64,000 bases of DNA, from assembly GCA_014529385.2 (NCBI GenBank), contig CM043944.1:173726740-173790739 (forward strand). The letters are read 5' to 3'. A program made the position numbers and the translations under genes. The stretch comes from Adiantum capillus-veneris (lineage: Eukaryota > Streptophyta > Polypodiopsida > Polypodiales > Pteridaceae). The notes beneath the pieces were generated by a model. That model had not been told where the DNA came from and did not search any database. It saw only the letters and a program-made list of their open reading frames with translations. Positions 1 through 11,079 of the stretch are shown piece after piece. Every line of letters begins with the position of its first letter. The first letter of the stretch is position 1.

Positions 1-242
1 GTGTGTCTTGGTGTGAGGTTGCCTCTGTGTGTTGTGTGGTGCATCTTCTTGGTTGTCCCAAAATCTCTCTTGCGTCCTAGTTCGCATACCATAACTAGGT
101 GGTGCCCCTATCTTGTTTGGGTTTGGCTGTGGGTTTATTGTTGTGCTGTGCTTGTGGTTGCCCCAGCCCCAATTGAGCAGCACAGGAGCCTTGAGGGGTG
201 TTTAGAGGTCGCCTCTCTTGTTGCCCGCCCCGGACCGCCTCA
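1..242 (+). mobile_element. 3' part of a 5' LTR, Ty3-type, cut by the window edge
   Basis: The sequence ends in ...CCGCCTCA directly before a primer-site-like TGG, as a 5' LTR should. The same sequence, in reverse, forms the 3' end of the solo LTR at 57314-60007 (for example the shared CGCCCCGGACCGC block and the CCTAGTTCGC block), which proves it is an LTR and not unique DNA. Only the last 242 bases are in the window; the full LTR should be about 2.7 kb judging from the solo copy. Confidence 0.8.
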
Positions 243-246
243 ATTT

Positions 247-264
247 TGGTGCCTCCACTAAGGA
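247..264 (+). other. Primer binding site-like sequence
   Basis: TGGTGCCTCCACTAAGGA begins 4 bases after the LTR end. It resembles the site after the inner Tat-like LTR at 49440 (TGGCGCCCCCACGGAGGA); both differ from the usual tRNA-Asp type site but share the TGG-GCC-CCAC-GGA skeleton. Bases 265-542 are untranslated leader with no further feature. Confidence 0.6.
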
Positions 265-542
265 GCGATTGTGTGCTTATTGTTGTTGTATTGCATGAAT
301 GCTTGAATTTCAGCATAATCAAGTAGATTATATGAATCATGAAAACATGTATGACCGAGTTTAATTTCAAGGAAACAAAAATTGATCTAGAATATGGTTC
401 GGATTATGCATAACATAAGAAAGGAAAAAAACATTTTCACATAAGAATCTAGAATTCATGTTGAAAGACCTTTCAAAACTTTGTGTAGTTAGTTGATGAC
501 TGTTTGGAACTAATCTTTGTGTGGTTCTAGCATTGAGAGACT

Positions 543-1153
543 ATGACACGCTATACCTTTGATGATATCCCAATCTTCTTCGAAAATCGAGAAGAAGATG
601 TTGATGATTTTAGAATGGTTTGTCATATCCTTGGTAAAAGGGATGACATTGAAAAAGGGGATTTTCTATTGCTATGCCTTAGAGGCAACGCAGAGCAATG
701 GTTTTGGAGTATGTCTTCTCAGATTGAAGATGGATATACCTAAATTTCCAAAGCTTTGAAGGCCAGATTCTCTAAAGTTCCAACAACGGAGAAAGCATGG
801 GCTTCACTAGGGAGACTTCAACAACATGGGGAAGACTACTATGCTTATGAGGATATTTTTTCTCGTCAATGGGAAGGATGTGGATTTAGTTCTACATTTC
901 GGGTTTGTTTCTTTTCCTAAAGACTAAGGTTACTTGTAGTGGACCCTCTACCTTTGAAGAAGCGGTCACTATTGCCCGAAGGAAGTTTCACAAGTACTTC
1001 TACATCAAAAATGGTTTCCATCATGCTGGAAGAACCAACCATCATGAAAGTGTTTCTATCAAGGAGTCATCTCCTTTGCCATACTTGTCTCCTTCTACTC
1101 CGACAAATGTTGAAGAAGTTACTTACATGCCAACTGATTATTCAAGTGCTTAA
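543..1153 (+). pseudogene. Ty3-type gag, broken
   Basis: Gag would form the particle that packages the element RNA. The first 66 codons include NREEDVDDF and GNAEQWFWSMSS, the typical start of the plant Ty3 retrotransposon gag domain (compare SDEDVEDFLEKMEV at 50.5 kb). An in-frame TAA at 741 interrupts it; the same frame then resumes with a long gag-like stretch (KALKARF, WASLGRLQQHGEDYYAYEDIF) until about 920, where a frameshift moves it to the frame containing STFEEAVTIARRKFHKYF, a usual gag C-terminal motif. No CCHC zinc knuckle is visible. At least one stop and one frameshift make it non-functional. Confidence 0.75.
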
Positions 1154-1315
1154 GTGTATGGCCAAGATTCAAATGTGGAATCTCTTTCTTCTACCTTTAT
1201 CACAAGCATGCAAAAATCGACACAAGATATCTCAAATGGAATTGATGATTCAATAATGGATATATCCAACGCTTTGGCGGAGGATCAATTTCTAGTCTGA
1301 GCAGACGAAGCTTTT

Positions 1316-2632
1316 GTGCAACATGACTCTATGGAGAATGAAGACCTTGAAGGTAACCTTGATCTTATGGAATTTTCTGAGAGTGTATCTTGTCTAAAAG
1401 AAGAGAGTGAAGAAGAAGATGAAATCATAGGTGGAGAGATCATAGACCACATTGATCATAAAGAGATGATTGTGTACATGGAATGCCAACTCCAAAACAA
1501 AGTAGAAGAGTGTGAGTTGAATCCAGGTGAGGATAATCTTGAAGAAGTGTTTGAGGATGTTGAAAAGCATTGGTATGACCCATGTATGTTAAGCATAGAG
1601 GAACCTATCATGCAAGAAGCCAAATGTTTCACAAAATCAAACAGTATTCCATCAACCTTTGAGGTGGTACAATGTGAGGAGTTACAACCTTGCCAAAGGG
1701 GGGGCTTAGAAGGGGATGAAGAACATGGGAGAGTAGTAAAAAATAAAATCATAAAAGGAAACTATCAGAAGGGTATCATTCTCTCCAATGGTGTTTTAGT
1801 GGGTGGCTCTTCATTCATGGGACAATCTCTTAGCAAGAAAATCCAAGCTTTTGAAGCCCCAATCATCTTCACATTGGGTTTCACCTCTTCAAGGTCAACT
1901 TCTCCTCTCTTCACATATACCTTTCATCGGGGACACCATACCTTCTTAAGTGGAAGAGGACATGAATACTTGGTGATAAACGGATGTTTCCAAATCTTCT
2001 TCATTTGGTTCTTTGGTGTATGGAGGTCGCACATTGTGATGCTTCTGGTCTTCATCATAGATGAAAAACTTGTTGACTGCTACATGTGGATATTTCATCA
2101 ATCAGTACCAAAATCTATTCTCTTCCAATGTGTTGGAGGCAATAGAAACCTTCCTCTGTTATCTACCTATGTGGTAAACTATTTGCAATACCTTCCAATA
2201 ACAGCTGGAAGCATGGATCAAGATTTCCTAAATCATGAAGGCCATATAATTTTTGACTTGGTGAGCCTACCCAGGTTGAATGAATTTTATGAGCTACAGT
2301 TCAGGAATTCGCTCATACAAGCTCTTGAAGATCGTAGCAGATACATCAACTTTATACAGGAGGAAGAGCAACCAATCTTTTATATCACATTCATAGTGAT
2401 AGATGCAATGATGGACAACAGTAAAATCTACAAGTTTCTTCAATCAAAATCAGTAAGTGATTCCATACCATACATTTCGCTTTGGGAAAGATATTTCAAG
2501 ACCTTTGATCCTGGGGGGTGCTTATGGAAACTTTCTCGATGGAGGAGGTTTACTCCGTCACTTCATTTCATCCTGCTATTGGCTCTGAGAACCTTTCATA
2601 TCACACAAGGTTTCTTAATCATACAAAGATGA
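1316..2632 (+). CDS. 438-codon ORF of unknown function inside an LTR element
   Basis: This ORF lies between gag and the 3' polypurine tract, where pol would normally be. It matches none of protease, RT, RNase H or integrase that I can recognise. The first 130 residues are very acidic (LKEESEEEDEIIGGE, CELNPGEDNLEEVFEDVE). Two strongly hydrophobic stretches follow: about residues 226-247 (IFFIWFFGVW then VMLLVFII) and about 420-435 (LHFILLLAL ... GFLII), which could be membrane segments. There is no signal peptide at the first Met. It is uninterrupted although gag next to it carries a stop and a frameshift, which is noteworthy. It could be an env-position accessory protein, a captured gene, or a chance long frame in slightly GC-poor DNA. 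Function unknown. Confidence 0.45.
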   Translation: MQHDSMENEDLEGNLDLMEFSESVSCLKEESEEEDEIIGGEIIDHIDHKEMIVYMECQLQNKVEECELNPGEDNLEEVFEDVEKHWYDPCMLSIEEPIMQEAKCFTKSNSIPSTFEVVQCEELQPCQRGGLEGDEEHGRVVKNKIIKGNYQKGIILSNGVLVGGSSFMGQSLSKKIQAFEAPIIFTLGFTSSRSTSPLFTYTFHRGHHTFLSGRGHEYLVINGCFQIFFIWFFGVWRSHIVMLLVFIIDEKLVDCYMWIFHQSVPKSILFQCVGGNRNLPLLSTYVVNYLQYLPITAGSMDQDFLNHEGHIIFDLVSLPRLNEFYELQFRNSLIQALEDRSRYINFIQEEEQPIFYITFIVIDAMMDNSKIYKFLQSKSVSDSIPYISLWERYFKTFDPGGCLWKLSRWRRFTPSLHFILLLALRTFHITQGFLIIQR

Positions 2633-2708
2633 GAGCAGACAAAGACAGACGTTACACAATCTACATGTTGTATGATCGGATAAATGGTACATGAATGTAC
2701 CATTATCT

Positions 2709-3130
2709 AAGGGGGGGGCTAATGATAGTCTTTTTTCTGCTTTCCATAATTGCCATAGTAAGCTACCTCACCCTACCAAATTCACCTAAACACTATGGCT
2801 ATCCCTACCTTTTCATTGTACATAGGCGTGTGTGAGTTAGGGGACTTTTCTCATATTTTATTTAAAAACCCTCAATTAGCTAGTCACTGGGCTAGTTGAG
2901 CCAAAAAATAAATAAATAAATAAATAAAAGTATATTATGGCCTCTTTGTGTGTAAATATTTCATTGTATATATGGCCTAACTATAGGGATTTTTTATAAT
3001 TATTTTGCTATTTTATTTAAATATTTCTACTTAGGTGTGTGTTTTATTAAACCTATGTACACCTTTTTTCATCCTCTTACACCATAAGTATATTTTTTGC
3101 CAATAAATTGAATGCAATTATTAAACAAAA
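2709..3130 (+). mobile_element. Polypurine tract and 5' part of the 3' LTR (truncated)
   Basis: AAGGGGGGGG at 2709-2718 precedes TGATAG at 2723. From there the sequence aligns in reverse with the right end of the solo LTR at 57314-60007 (shared TTGCCATAGT, the GGGACTTTTC block, the CTCAATTAGCTAG block, GGCTCAACTAG-type block and TAGGTGTGTGTT). Similarity fades after about 3130, so the 3' LTR is truncated or diverged. Together with the pieces at 1-264 this defines an element with an internal region of only about 2.5 kb and no pol. Confidence 0.7.
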
Positions 3131-4600
3131 TTTTCCAAATCTAAATAATCATGCTTGTTACAATGCACATGAATGAAGTGCAATTTTTTTATGATATGCA
3201 ATGAGAAAATGGAAACTTTTTTTTATGTAAGTTTTTAAAGATTTTCAATTTATAGAAGAGAATTGAAATGCATGTGCATGCTTACATATACACACGTCAA
3301 CCACAAAACCCAGATTATGGTGTATCTTGCTCTACACATGTGATTGCACATGGACTTTAAAAAATAGCTAGAACAGAGAGAAATGCAAATGGTGTGTGTG
3401 TGCGAGAGTACACATGCGTGCAATTGACTCTAAGCAATTGCAATCTAATTCATTGGATTATCCAGGCATTAGAGAGGAAAGAACGCCTCTATTGGATTCA
3501 TATATATAAAAGATTGTAGATTGCGAATGGGTAGAGGTAAGTATATAAGGTTGTAGGTGATGTCTTAATTAATTGTAGTCGGGATTGACCCTGAGTTATA
3601 TATATTCTCAAATAGATAATAGCTACTTTTCTTTGCATTTGACTTCAACACTATGTTTTTTTTGAACCGGCATTTATCAAAGACAAGATAATTGTATATA
3701 TGCCGAGTGACATGACTCTCTCTCTTACTTTTTTTCTATCAAAAATTTATTTTTATATGAGATATTGAAGAATAGAGTTTGAATATCTTTTTCTATTTGT
3801 TTTCTTTGGTTAGAGATGGCCTATCACTCTATGGTAATTAACGATCTTATCCATGATAACCAACTATTTCACAAAAGCTTCACATGAGTTACACAATTGT
3901 GTTATAAATCCACACTTTTGGAGAGGGCCTTTACACGTTGATGATGTTTTTTGCATCATTGAAGACTTTGAAGTTTTTAGTTATGACAAAATGAGACATT
4001 TTAAATATTTTTTTGTTATGTAGATAATGATCTAACATTGAGTATGTTTTTGTAAATAGGAACCATTACTGCCGATGGTACATTCTACTAGGTGTCTACC
4101 ATCATATCGATGGCTTGCAGGGATATTACCATGCCTATGTGGGTATTCAAGAGGTGGGTACCAACTCCCACTTAATACACGTTAGTTGTATGGTGACAAT
4201 TGTCCCGGCTAGAGGATAGAGAGATGTATGAGTTAGGTCACCCTCCTCGATGCCTTGGGTGAAGTGTGCATTGCATTGGATCTTGGATTGTGTGGGCACT
4301 AAGTGATTCTTCTAGGACCTTGATTTATTAATGGTGATGGTCATTTATGTAGCTTGACATACATTTAGTGTTGGAATTTATGTAGCTTGACACACATCTT
4401 AGAATGTGCTCCTCTCTCCCTCTCCCTCTCTACACTCTCTACATACAAACTCCTTGTTTGATATTAATTATGGCTCGATTAAGGAGAAGGTGATGTTATA
4501 GTGCAAGATGTGTAGAGTACATGAATTACTTGAAGTTGACTTCATTGAGTTCTATTATTTGCAAGTGAATCTTGGTATATACTTAATTTACCATGTCTAT
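3131..4600. other. AT-rich DNA, no gene recognised
   Basis: No ORF of note, no retroelement motif and no tandem array. Scattered poly-T and TATATA stretches only. It may contain further diverged LTR sequence of the element to the left. Confidence 0.5.
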
Positions 4601-4607
4601 GTTAACG

Positions 4608-4715
4608 AGAGAGAGAGAGAGAGGGGGATTGTGGGGTGGCTCAAATGTAACTCTCCCTCATACACACCACCGTTGTAAATGATAGCAATGAGATTTCATT
4701 ATTATGATCTTCCAT

Positions 4716-4774
<59 letters not shown>

Positions 4775-4782
4775 TGCTGCGC

Positions 4783-4812
<30 letters not shown>
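4608..4812. repeat. AG/CT microsatellites, inverted pair
   Basis: A short (AG)n at 4608-4624, a (CT)26 run at about 4718-4770, then a 13-base spacer and an (AG)n run at 4784-4811. The CT and AG runs can pair as a hairpin with a 13-base loop. The ORFs crossing it (poly-LS or poly-RE) are artefacts of the repeat. Confidence 0.9.
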
Positions 4813-4813
<1 letters not shown>

Positions 4814-4869
4814 ATTTGGTGAGGGATGCCAACAAGGGAGAGATAGAGAGAATGCGGTGTGTTGTGGGG

Positions 4870-6359
4870 GATGTATAAAGATACACACATACACATATAT
4901 TTATATGCAGACACATCTACGCACACATATATGTTTATATACGCACTTAGGTACATATACATACTCACATGGGTGAGCTTGATAAATTTTATCTAATAAA
5001 AGCGAGTTAGATCCGTCGGATACACATACACAAAATTACGTATGTACACACATACTCAGATGAATGAGCTTGAGAACTATATTTGATTGACCTATTGGTA
5101 AGAGGAAGAGAGACCCAACAAAGGCGGGTCACATGAGCTCATATATATAAATCAAGACGGAGGCCGGGGCCGAGGCCAAGGCCGAGGATTTCCTATCTTT
5201 TTGCACACTCAATTTTATTCCTTTCCTTTTAGTCACTCAATTTTTCTAGCACAAATTATATAAATATATTTTTTTTCTTTTATTTTTTCCTCTTTTTTTA
5301 AAATTTTTTTCTAAAAAAGTAAAAAATATTTTCTCAATAAAATTTTCAAAAACTGCAAAAAAAAAACAATTGTAATTGGCAACAAATAGAACAACAATTA
5401 ACCATAATAGATCTTTATAAAACAAAATTAGCAATGCAAAACAAAATTAATAGCAAGTTTAACAGAACTGTAGAATTGATTTTTAATTAACCAAAAACAA
5501 TAGATTTGAATAGATTTTTCATTAATCAAAAACTATAGATCTATGCAAACCGCAATTGAAAATGGCAAACCTATACTACCAACCACAAATCTATGCAGAC
5601 TAAGATTTTTTTTTTAAACATCGTTCTCAATCTTTCCTATGAAATTGTAGAAAAACCTCAAGAACAGTAACATAGATGCACCTAGAGCTTGACGCACAAC
5701 GCTCCACGGCAACATCGCCAAAAATGTCAAATTGTAGGAGTCGTGTTGCGTATCGTGTTTGAGTCGTTGGGACTGCAAACATACAATCTAGATGCAAGCA
5801 ATCTCAACAGATGTAATCGATTTGTCGCTCACCTCTGTGTAGCCATCGATGAAGGAATCTTGTGGCGCAGAGAGAAAGAACCTCGCCATTGTTGCTCGAT
5901 CATCTCGCCATTGCCACAATGCCTCGTTGCTCGATTCACGCCGCCCCTCTCTCTCACGCTCACACGTAACCAAGAGATAACATAGGAGAGAAGGAGAGCA
6001 AGAGCAATGTCAGTACATTCGAGAATGAGCAAAAACAATGTTACAAGCCACTTATGTGGGTCATCTCATTCACATATGGACATCTACACTCGATCGAGCA
6101 TCAAAACATGTTATCTCTCTCCACTGAATGTGTGCACCTATCATCGATGATCACCCATAATTACACGTGTGATCGATAAACACGTCCATGACTCAATACA
6201 AATAAATAATAAAAATGATGCTTAGAGTTAACAATCACCATTTTAATTTCAATGTGGACATTCTAGGAAAACTTCACCATGTACTCCTCAATCATTGGAT
6301 TGTTGTCCACCTCAGCTCTTGGACCTATGTTGTCCACTAGGAGCTTGACAATGGAAAGT
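4870..6359. other. Intergenic DNA, no gene recognised
   Basis: AT-rich with a short GC-rich repeat of GGCCGAGGCC type at 5161-5188. Overlapping frames of 60-98 codons at 5689-6038 on both strands have no recognised family and no codon signature, so none is called a gene. Confidence 0.5.
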
Positions 6360-6467
6360 CCCCCCCCCCCCCAGCTATATCTAGCACGGGCATGGGAGAT
6401 GGGATCAAAGGCTCCCATCACTTTTGGGCCCGACATTAGGCGCGCCCCGTAGATCTGGTCGCAAAAA

Positions 6468-6525
6468 TAAACTCGAGTATTTTTGTAAACTCGGGTACCA
6501 GAGTTTACAAAAATACCCGAGTTTA
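6468..6525. repeat. Hairpin inside the MITE-like element
   Basis: Arms 6468-6494 and 6498-6525 are inverted copies of TAAACTCGAGTATTTTTGTA-type sequence with two mismatches and a very short loop at the GGTACC site. Further copies of the TAAACTCG core in both orientations occur at 6676-6716. Confidence 0.7.
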
Positions 6526-6601
6526 CTTTTGCTTGCTCCGATACTTTTGCACGTCAAAACTTCATGAAAACGTGTACATTCCACAGTGACGTGCACGGGC
6601 A

Positions 6602-6650
6602 TGGTGGATAGGCCACATGGCCTCAAACCCTAGGTTGTGGGTTCAATCCC
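6602..6650 (+). other. Possible tRNA-like pol III boxes (SINE relic)
   Basis: GGTTCAATCCC at 6640-6650 fits a box B / T-arm (GGTTCRANNCC), and TGGTGGATAGG at 6602-6612 is a loose box A at suitable distance. No cloverleaf could be drawn for a real tRNA, so at best this is a tRNA-derived SINE fragment; chance similarity is quite possible. Confidence 0.25.
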
Positions 6651-6808
6651 GGGGGGCAAGGGGGGAGGGGTAGAGTAAACTCGGATAATCGAGTTTACAT
6701 TTTTTTCGAGTTTACATTGTCCACGGAAGCCCGGGATCTACGATCCTCAATCATCCTACCGTAGATCCCATCTCCTTCCATGCCCGTGTGAGATATAGGC
6801 CAGAACCA

Positions 6809-7024
6809 CCCCCCCCCCCCCCCCCCCCCCCCCACCCCAAAAAAAAAAAAAAAGTAGAGAAAATGTAAAAAAAAGCATTTATATTTAAACAAAAAAATTG
6901 TTATAGTCCGATCCCTATTAGACAAACCTAAAAATAAACAAGCTTGAGAAGTGTTAAAGAATTTAAGATGGCCTCCCATAAGAAATGTCACGTTTAATGA
7001 ATAATCAATAGTATATCTATGTAA

Positions 7025-7101
<77 letters not shown>

Positions 7102-7123
7102 AAAGAATCAATAGAATATCAAA

Positions 7124-7205
<82 letters not shown>
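6809..7205. repeat. Poly-C, poly-A and compound GT/AG microsatellites
   Basis: C25 at 6809-6833 and A15 near 6839-6853, then (GT)n at 7027-7070, (AG)n to 7097, (GT)n at 7125-7154 and 7159-7172, (AG)n to 7204. ORFs of CVCVCV or RERERE type crossing this stretch are rejected. Confidence 0.9.
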
Positions 7206-7609
7206 AAAAGGTCTTGGTGTCCACCTAAAACCGTCATTTCTTTATCTTCCAAGCTTAAGAAAAACCAACTAGACACTAAAGCCTTTGCCATTGTGGCTGG
7301 CCAAAATCAGATGCCTCTCAACATGGTCATTCTCTATTTCACCTCCCTGCCAAAAAGGAGTCAATGAATCTTAAGAATACACCATGAAAAAGTGACAAAC
7401 ATGACTTAGTGTCTCTGAGTGTCAGTAATTGGCTCAATAGAGGGTTTGAAGGCTTGTACAAGAATGTCAAGTGTCCTAGAATCAAAATGAGATATACAAT
7501 AGCATAAGAGCTAGAGATGTTGTGATGTAGGTTGTAAATGTATGATTGCTCTACAAGTTGTGCATTGTGTGCTAATAGAAAAATGAATGTAATGAAAAAT
7601 ATCACAAGT

Positions 7610-9397
7610 TCAGAGATTGGTAGAAGAGATCTTTGCAGTATTTTCATGGCCTATTTGCTCAAGCTCAAATTGTTTGACAAGAGCGGCGCGTGTTGCCATG
7701 GAGGTATCAAGAGTATAGCTCTTACCAGCTAAAGCAAAGGTGGTGGCATTATTGGTTATATTTTGGCAAAGTTTTCCATGCTTGGAGATGGTGTTGTGGT
7801 AATGATAGAAATGCATGTGTGGCCACCATACCCACCCAATGTTCCCTTGCATGTGTCGCAACTCCTTCTGTGAGTAATGCACCCCAGTCGCAAACACTCC
7901 CCTTGCTTGCACCGCATACTTTATGTCCCGAAATTGTTCTCCATAGACTAGCTTCTCAAAGATCCACCTGCACAAACCCATTGTTTATGAGTAATGATGA
8001 GCATTGTCTGTATTTTGAGGTTCTTGTGCTCAAGTGTTTGGCAAAGCTTATCACAAGCAAGTTTGACATGGTATGCATACTCATGAACTTGAAAGGGGGG
8101 AGGGGTGTCACCTAGAATCATTTTTCGGCTCCTTAAATTGGCACAATGCATCCGACATTCGGAGTTGCTTGAAACTCAGCAATGTATCACTGGCATGGTA
8201 GTTCAGAACTTTTCGGAGGCTTGTGCCCGGTCCGACATACATAAATTCATCCACATCAAAGAAGAAGGTCCAATTCGCCATGAATCTGGTTCTGTGCAAG
8301 CAATCGTTCACAATGAGGAACTGATTATAGTAATATCCATCATACTGTGTTGTTTGCTTCACATTTTGAATGGTTATATAGCCCTTTTTCTTCCAAGGCT
8401 CTAAGACCGCCCTCACGTCTTCAAGCATTCCGCCAGCATCATGGAAAATGAAGTGTGATTTGGGCCCAAAAAACATCACGTGGTAAGCAATCCACTCCCT
8501 TATTCTCTGTGCATTGAGATTGGAGTAAAGAGGGGATCCACAATAGAGGAACTCATAAGGGTAGGGTTGCTTGTAAATTGAGGCATTGTATGAGTGCTCA
8601 TCCTCTGTCAATGCAACAATGCGCTCAGCAGGTTTGCCGAGCCCGTCCCCATGTGTAGCATACAAAACAAGCTGCCCACCTCTTTGATCAGCCAATGTCC
8701 CCACATCTTCCTCAAAAGTGCAATTCACCACAACAACAGTATACACTCGGCCAAATCCGTAATCCGGCAGCATGGAATATGTCCTCTTGCTCTTGATGGG
8801 CGGCGGCGCATCTGTATCTGTATCTGTGTCTGTGTCTGTATCTGGGTCTTTTGAGGAGGCAGCAGAAGCAGAGGGAAGCCAATAGCATTCAAAGTTAGGT
8901 TTTCCATACACATATAGGGGTTTAGAGCCTAGACCAACCACAGCAAAGGTGTTGGGGCCACCTCTGTAGGCGCCATAGACGACGAAGAGTGCGGCAGCGG
9001 AGCCATAGGGGCGAAAGATGCGAGTCTCATCACCACGATCATCGACAGGAGGGGAGTGAGGGCGAGGGCGATCAGCAGCCTGGCGGGTAGTGGTGCGAGC
9101 TTGGTGGGTTGAGGTAGGGTGAGGAGAGGAGGAGGCAGAGGCGGCGGCGGAAGGGGAGGGAGGCTTGGGAAGGAGGATCTGATGGAGGAGGAGAAGAAGG
9201 AAGAAGGAGGAGAGGAAGGCAAGGAGGGCGGGTTTCGATCGGAGGGAGGATTCGAGCAGAGAGAGGAGATGGGAAAGGGTAGCTGGGAAGGAGGGGAGGG
9301 CCGGCAAGTAGCTGCTGATCAGGCTGGGGCGGCGAGCGGGAATTGGACTCTTGTCGTGAACGGAGAGGACGGAAGCAGCAGGGCTACTCTTCTGCAT
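7610..9397 (-). CDS. GT92 family beta-1,4-galactan synthase-like protein (two exons)
   Basis: GT92 (formerly DUF23) enzymes of the GALS group extend beta-1,4-galactan side chains of pectin in the Golgi using UDP-galactose. Exon 1 is 9397-8112 and exon 2 is 7967-7610; joined they give 547 residues ending in TGA, within the usual range of plant GALS proteins. The start is placed at the Met at 9397, because the upstream Met at 9478 adds 27 residues made of an AG-repeat tract (RERESERER). A signal anchor lies at residues 57-76 (LLAFLSSFFLLLLL). Family motifs in order: GAYRGGPNTFAVVGL, DYGFGRVYTVVVVNCTF, YLYCGSPLY-like, REWIAYHVMFFG, HFIFHDAGG, QYDGYYYNQFLIVNDCLH, FFFDVDE (DxD-type motif, D381 and D383), WIFEKLV, QARGVFATGVH and YHYHNTI. 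Odd: residues 184-196 are an (Asp-Thr)n run encoded by a microsatellite inside the conserved domain's N-terminal part. Identification as GALS/GT92 is secure; the exact paralogue is not. Confidence 0.92.
7968..8111 (-). other. Intron of the GALS-like gene
   Basis: 144 bp with GTGACA at the 5' end and TTTGTGCAG at the 3' end in the minus orientation. Joining across it turns ...AAT GAT TCT AG and G TGG ATC TTT GAG into NDSRWIFEK, which restores the family's SRQWGFEKL motif. Within the intron there are no splice-site alternatives that keep this motif. Confidence 0.9.
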
Positions 9398-11079
9398 ATT
9401 GAAGCAGCAGCGCTCTCTCTCACTCTCTCGCTCTCTGATCAATGGAAGAGATGAAGAGCAACAGAAGAGCATCTGCACGTACCCGGTCCCCCTCTTCCCT
9501 TCTTTGTCGAGAGACGGCTTCCTGCGTCTCTCTTCACTGTTTCATACTTTCATCTAACATTGTCAACACACGTCTCTTGCATCCTTTTCGTATTCGGATG
9601 CAACTTTTGCATCATCATGTGTCCTCTCTCAAGACCTTGATTGATTCGGTGCAGTAGCCTCCCACTTTCTTGCAACCTCCAGGCGCCCAAATCACTCCCA
9701 CGCGCACACGAGTCACGACTTGGCCAAGCTGAATGCAAAAATTCCTGCTGACCGGTCTCCATAAACATGTCCACATGCAGCAACAAAAAAAAACGCCCTC
9801 TTGTTTCTAAAAACAATCCTAGTCTTCTTACAGGCTGGCCTTCAAGTAGCCTAGCTTTAAAGTGGCTTTATGCATCTATGTGTGGAGAAGATGAGCTTTA
9901 CCGTCGTAGGAACAATCCCAAGAGACCTCAATACGACAAGTCTTGAACAAAAACTATTATTCAACGTTGTAACCAATTAACCAATCTACAGAGAGAATTT
10001 TGTAGGTCTCTCTGAGAGAGAGAAGGGGGGGAATGGGGGGTTCATTTATTACCATCCTCCAATGCGACATATCGCTTATACTATGTTGAGCTTTAATATA
10101 GAGTCTTCAACATGGCTCTGAAGATTGAAGGTATGTAGGGTGTGATTCGAGCTAAAATTTTGATGAAAGCAAGTTCGGAGATGAACAAAAGTTGAGCACT
10201 CAAAGTAGGGTATGATACCCAAACTCTTAAACCTGAAAGGGGCACCGTGCACATCAGCAAAGGGACTCTTACCCAATGCAATGGGACTCTTCCCCAATGC
10301 TCCAACTTCTTGTCTCACACCAAAGGGAGTGGACACAGTTGAATTGCTCCTATCATGCAAATAAGGGCAAAGGGTCTCCTGTTTCAAAGAACAACATAAG
10401 TTTGTAATTTGAGGCAAGGTGGGTTGTGTAATGTATAAAGTACTAACGGCCAAATCTTTCCCAATTCATAATATGGTGGCATTGTATGGGAAGTCTCAAT
10501 TCACTGTGGGATGTAGAGGATGCATCATGAAGCAAGTGTATTGTGTGTCATTTTCCAAACCACTTCTTGATGTCTTGTATCTATCCTTACCTCAATATTT
10601 TGCTTCTGCGGGGTAGAGGGGCCAATATTAAGACATTCAAAATGTAGTGGCTGGTAGAAGGAATGCTCCAATTTTTCATTACAATTATATAATGGTTTTG
10701 AATGAAAGTGACATTGAAAAGAAACCATGTGTCAAGCTTTTTTCTTTTTCCATACTTACAACTGTGATTGGAGAAGTTATATTAAGTCTGCATAAAAATG
10801 TATAAACTGCCTGAAGCATAGCTCATGCCTTGAGGGATCAATAGTACTACAAAGGGGCTTTTTGATAGAGAACATAAGAAAGTTACTAGAGATAGGTACA
10901 ATGATGGGCACCACCCTCGAGCTGGTTTGATCCACTAACATTCTAGATGTAAACTAAAGTGGAGTGTGATAGCTTGTATCATTTGGACCCACTCAAAAGA
11001 GCTCCACCTTTTTCCAATAGATACCATCACTTCCCTGCTTTCTTAGATAGTTGTGTTGAAGTCAGCAACCGAGAGGTTG
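9398..11079. other. Upstream region of the GALS-like gene; no further gene recognised
   Basis: 9398-9480 is GA/CT-rich and is probably 5' untranslated sequence. I see no clear TATA box upstream in the minus direction. A 125-codon frame at 10076-10453 (minus) and several shorter frames have no recognisable family; some of this could be 5' continuation of the LINE relic at 11080-11420. Confidence 0.4.

Larger units (their letters stand above)
6374..6800. mobile_element. Small inverted-repeat element (MITE-like)
   Basis: The ends form imperfect terminal inverted repeats of about 33-37 bp: left 6374-6406 (GCTATATCT...CACGGGCATGG...AGATGGGATC) and right 6764-6800, its reverse complement with a few changes and a 4-base insertion. 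Poly-C tracts flank it (13 C at 6360-6372; 25 C at 6809-6833), which hides any target duplication. Inside are several copies of TAAACTCG in both orientations. No transposase is encoded. Confidence 0.5.

Noticed and set aside
5689-6038. 98-codon plus frame and overlapping minus frames as host gene exons
   Set aside because: No motif, three competing frames and no splice context visible.
6602-6650. A real tRNA gene
   Set aside because: Only a T-arm-like box B and a loose box A; no acceptor stem or anticodon arm could be formed.
7027-7272. ORFs of repeated Cys-Val or Arg-Glu (also at 4641-4968, 6695-7291, 11719-12156 and 49176-49578)
   Set aside because: They are translations of GT, AG and CT microsatellites without any other coding evidence.
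8105-9454. Plus-strand ORFs opposite the GALS-like gene
   Set aside because: Mirror frames of a secure minus-strand exon; GC-rich low-complexity translations.
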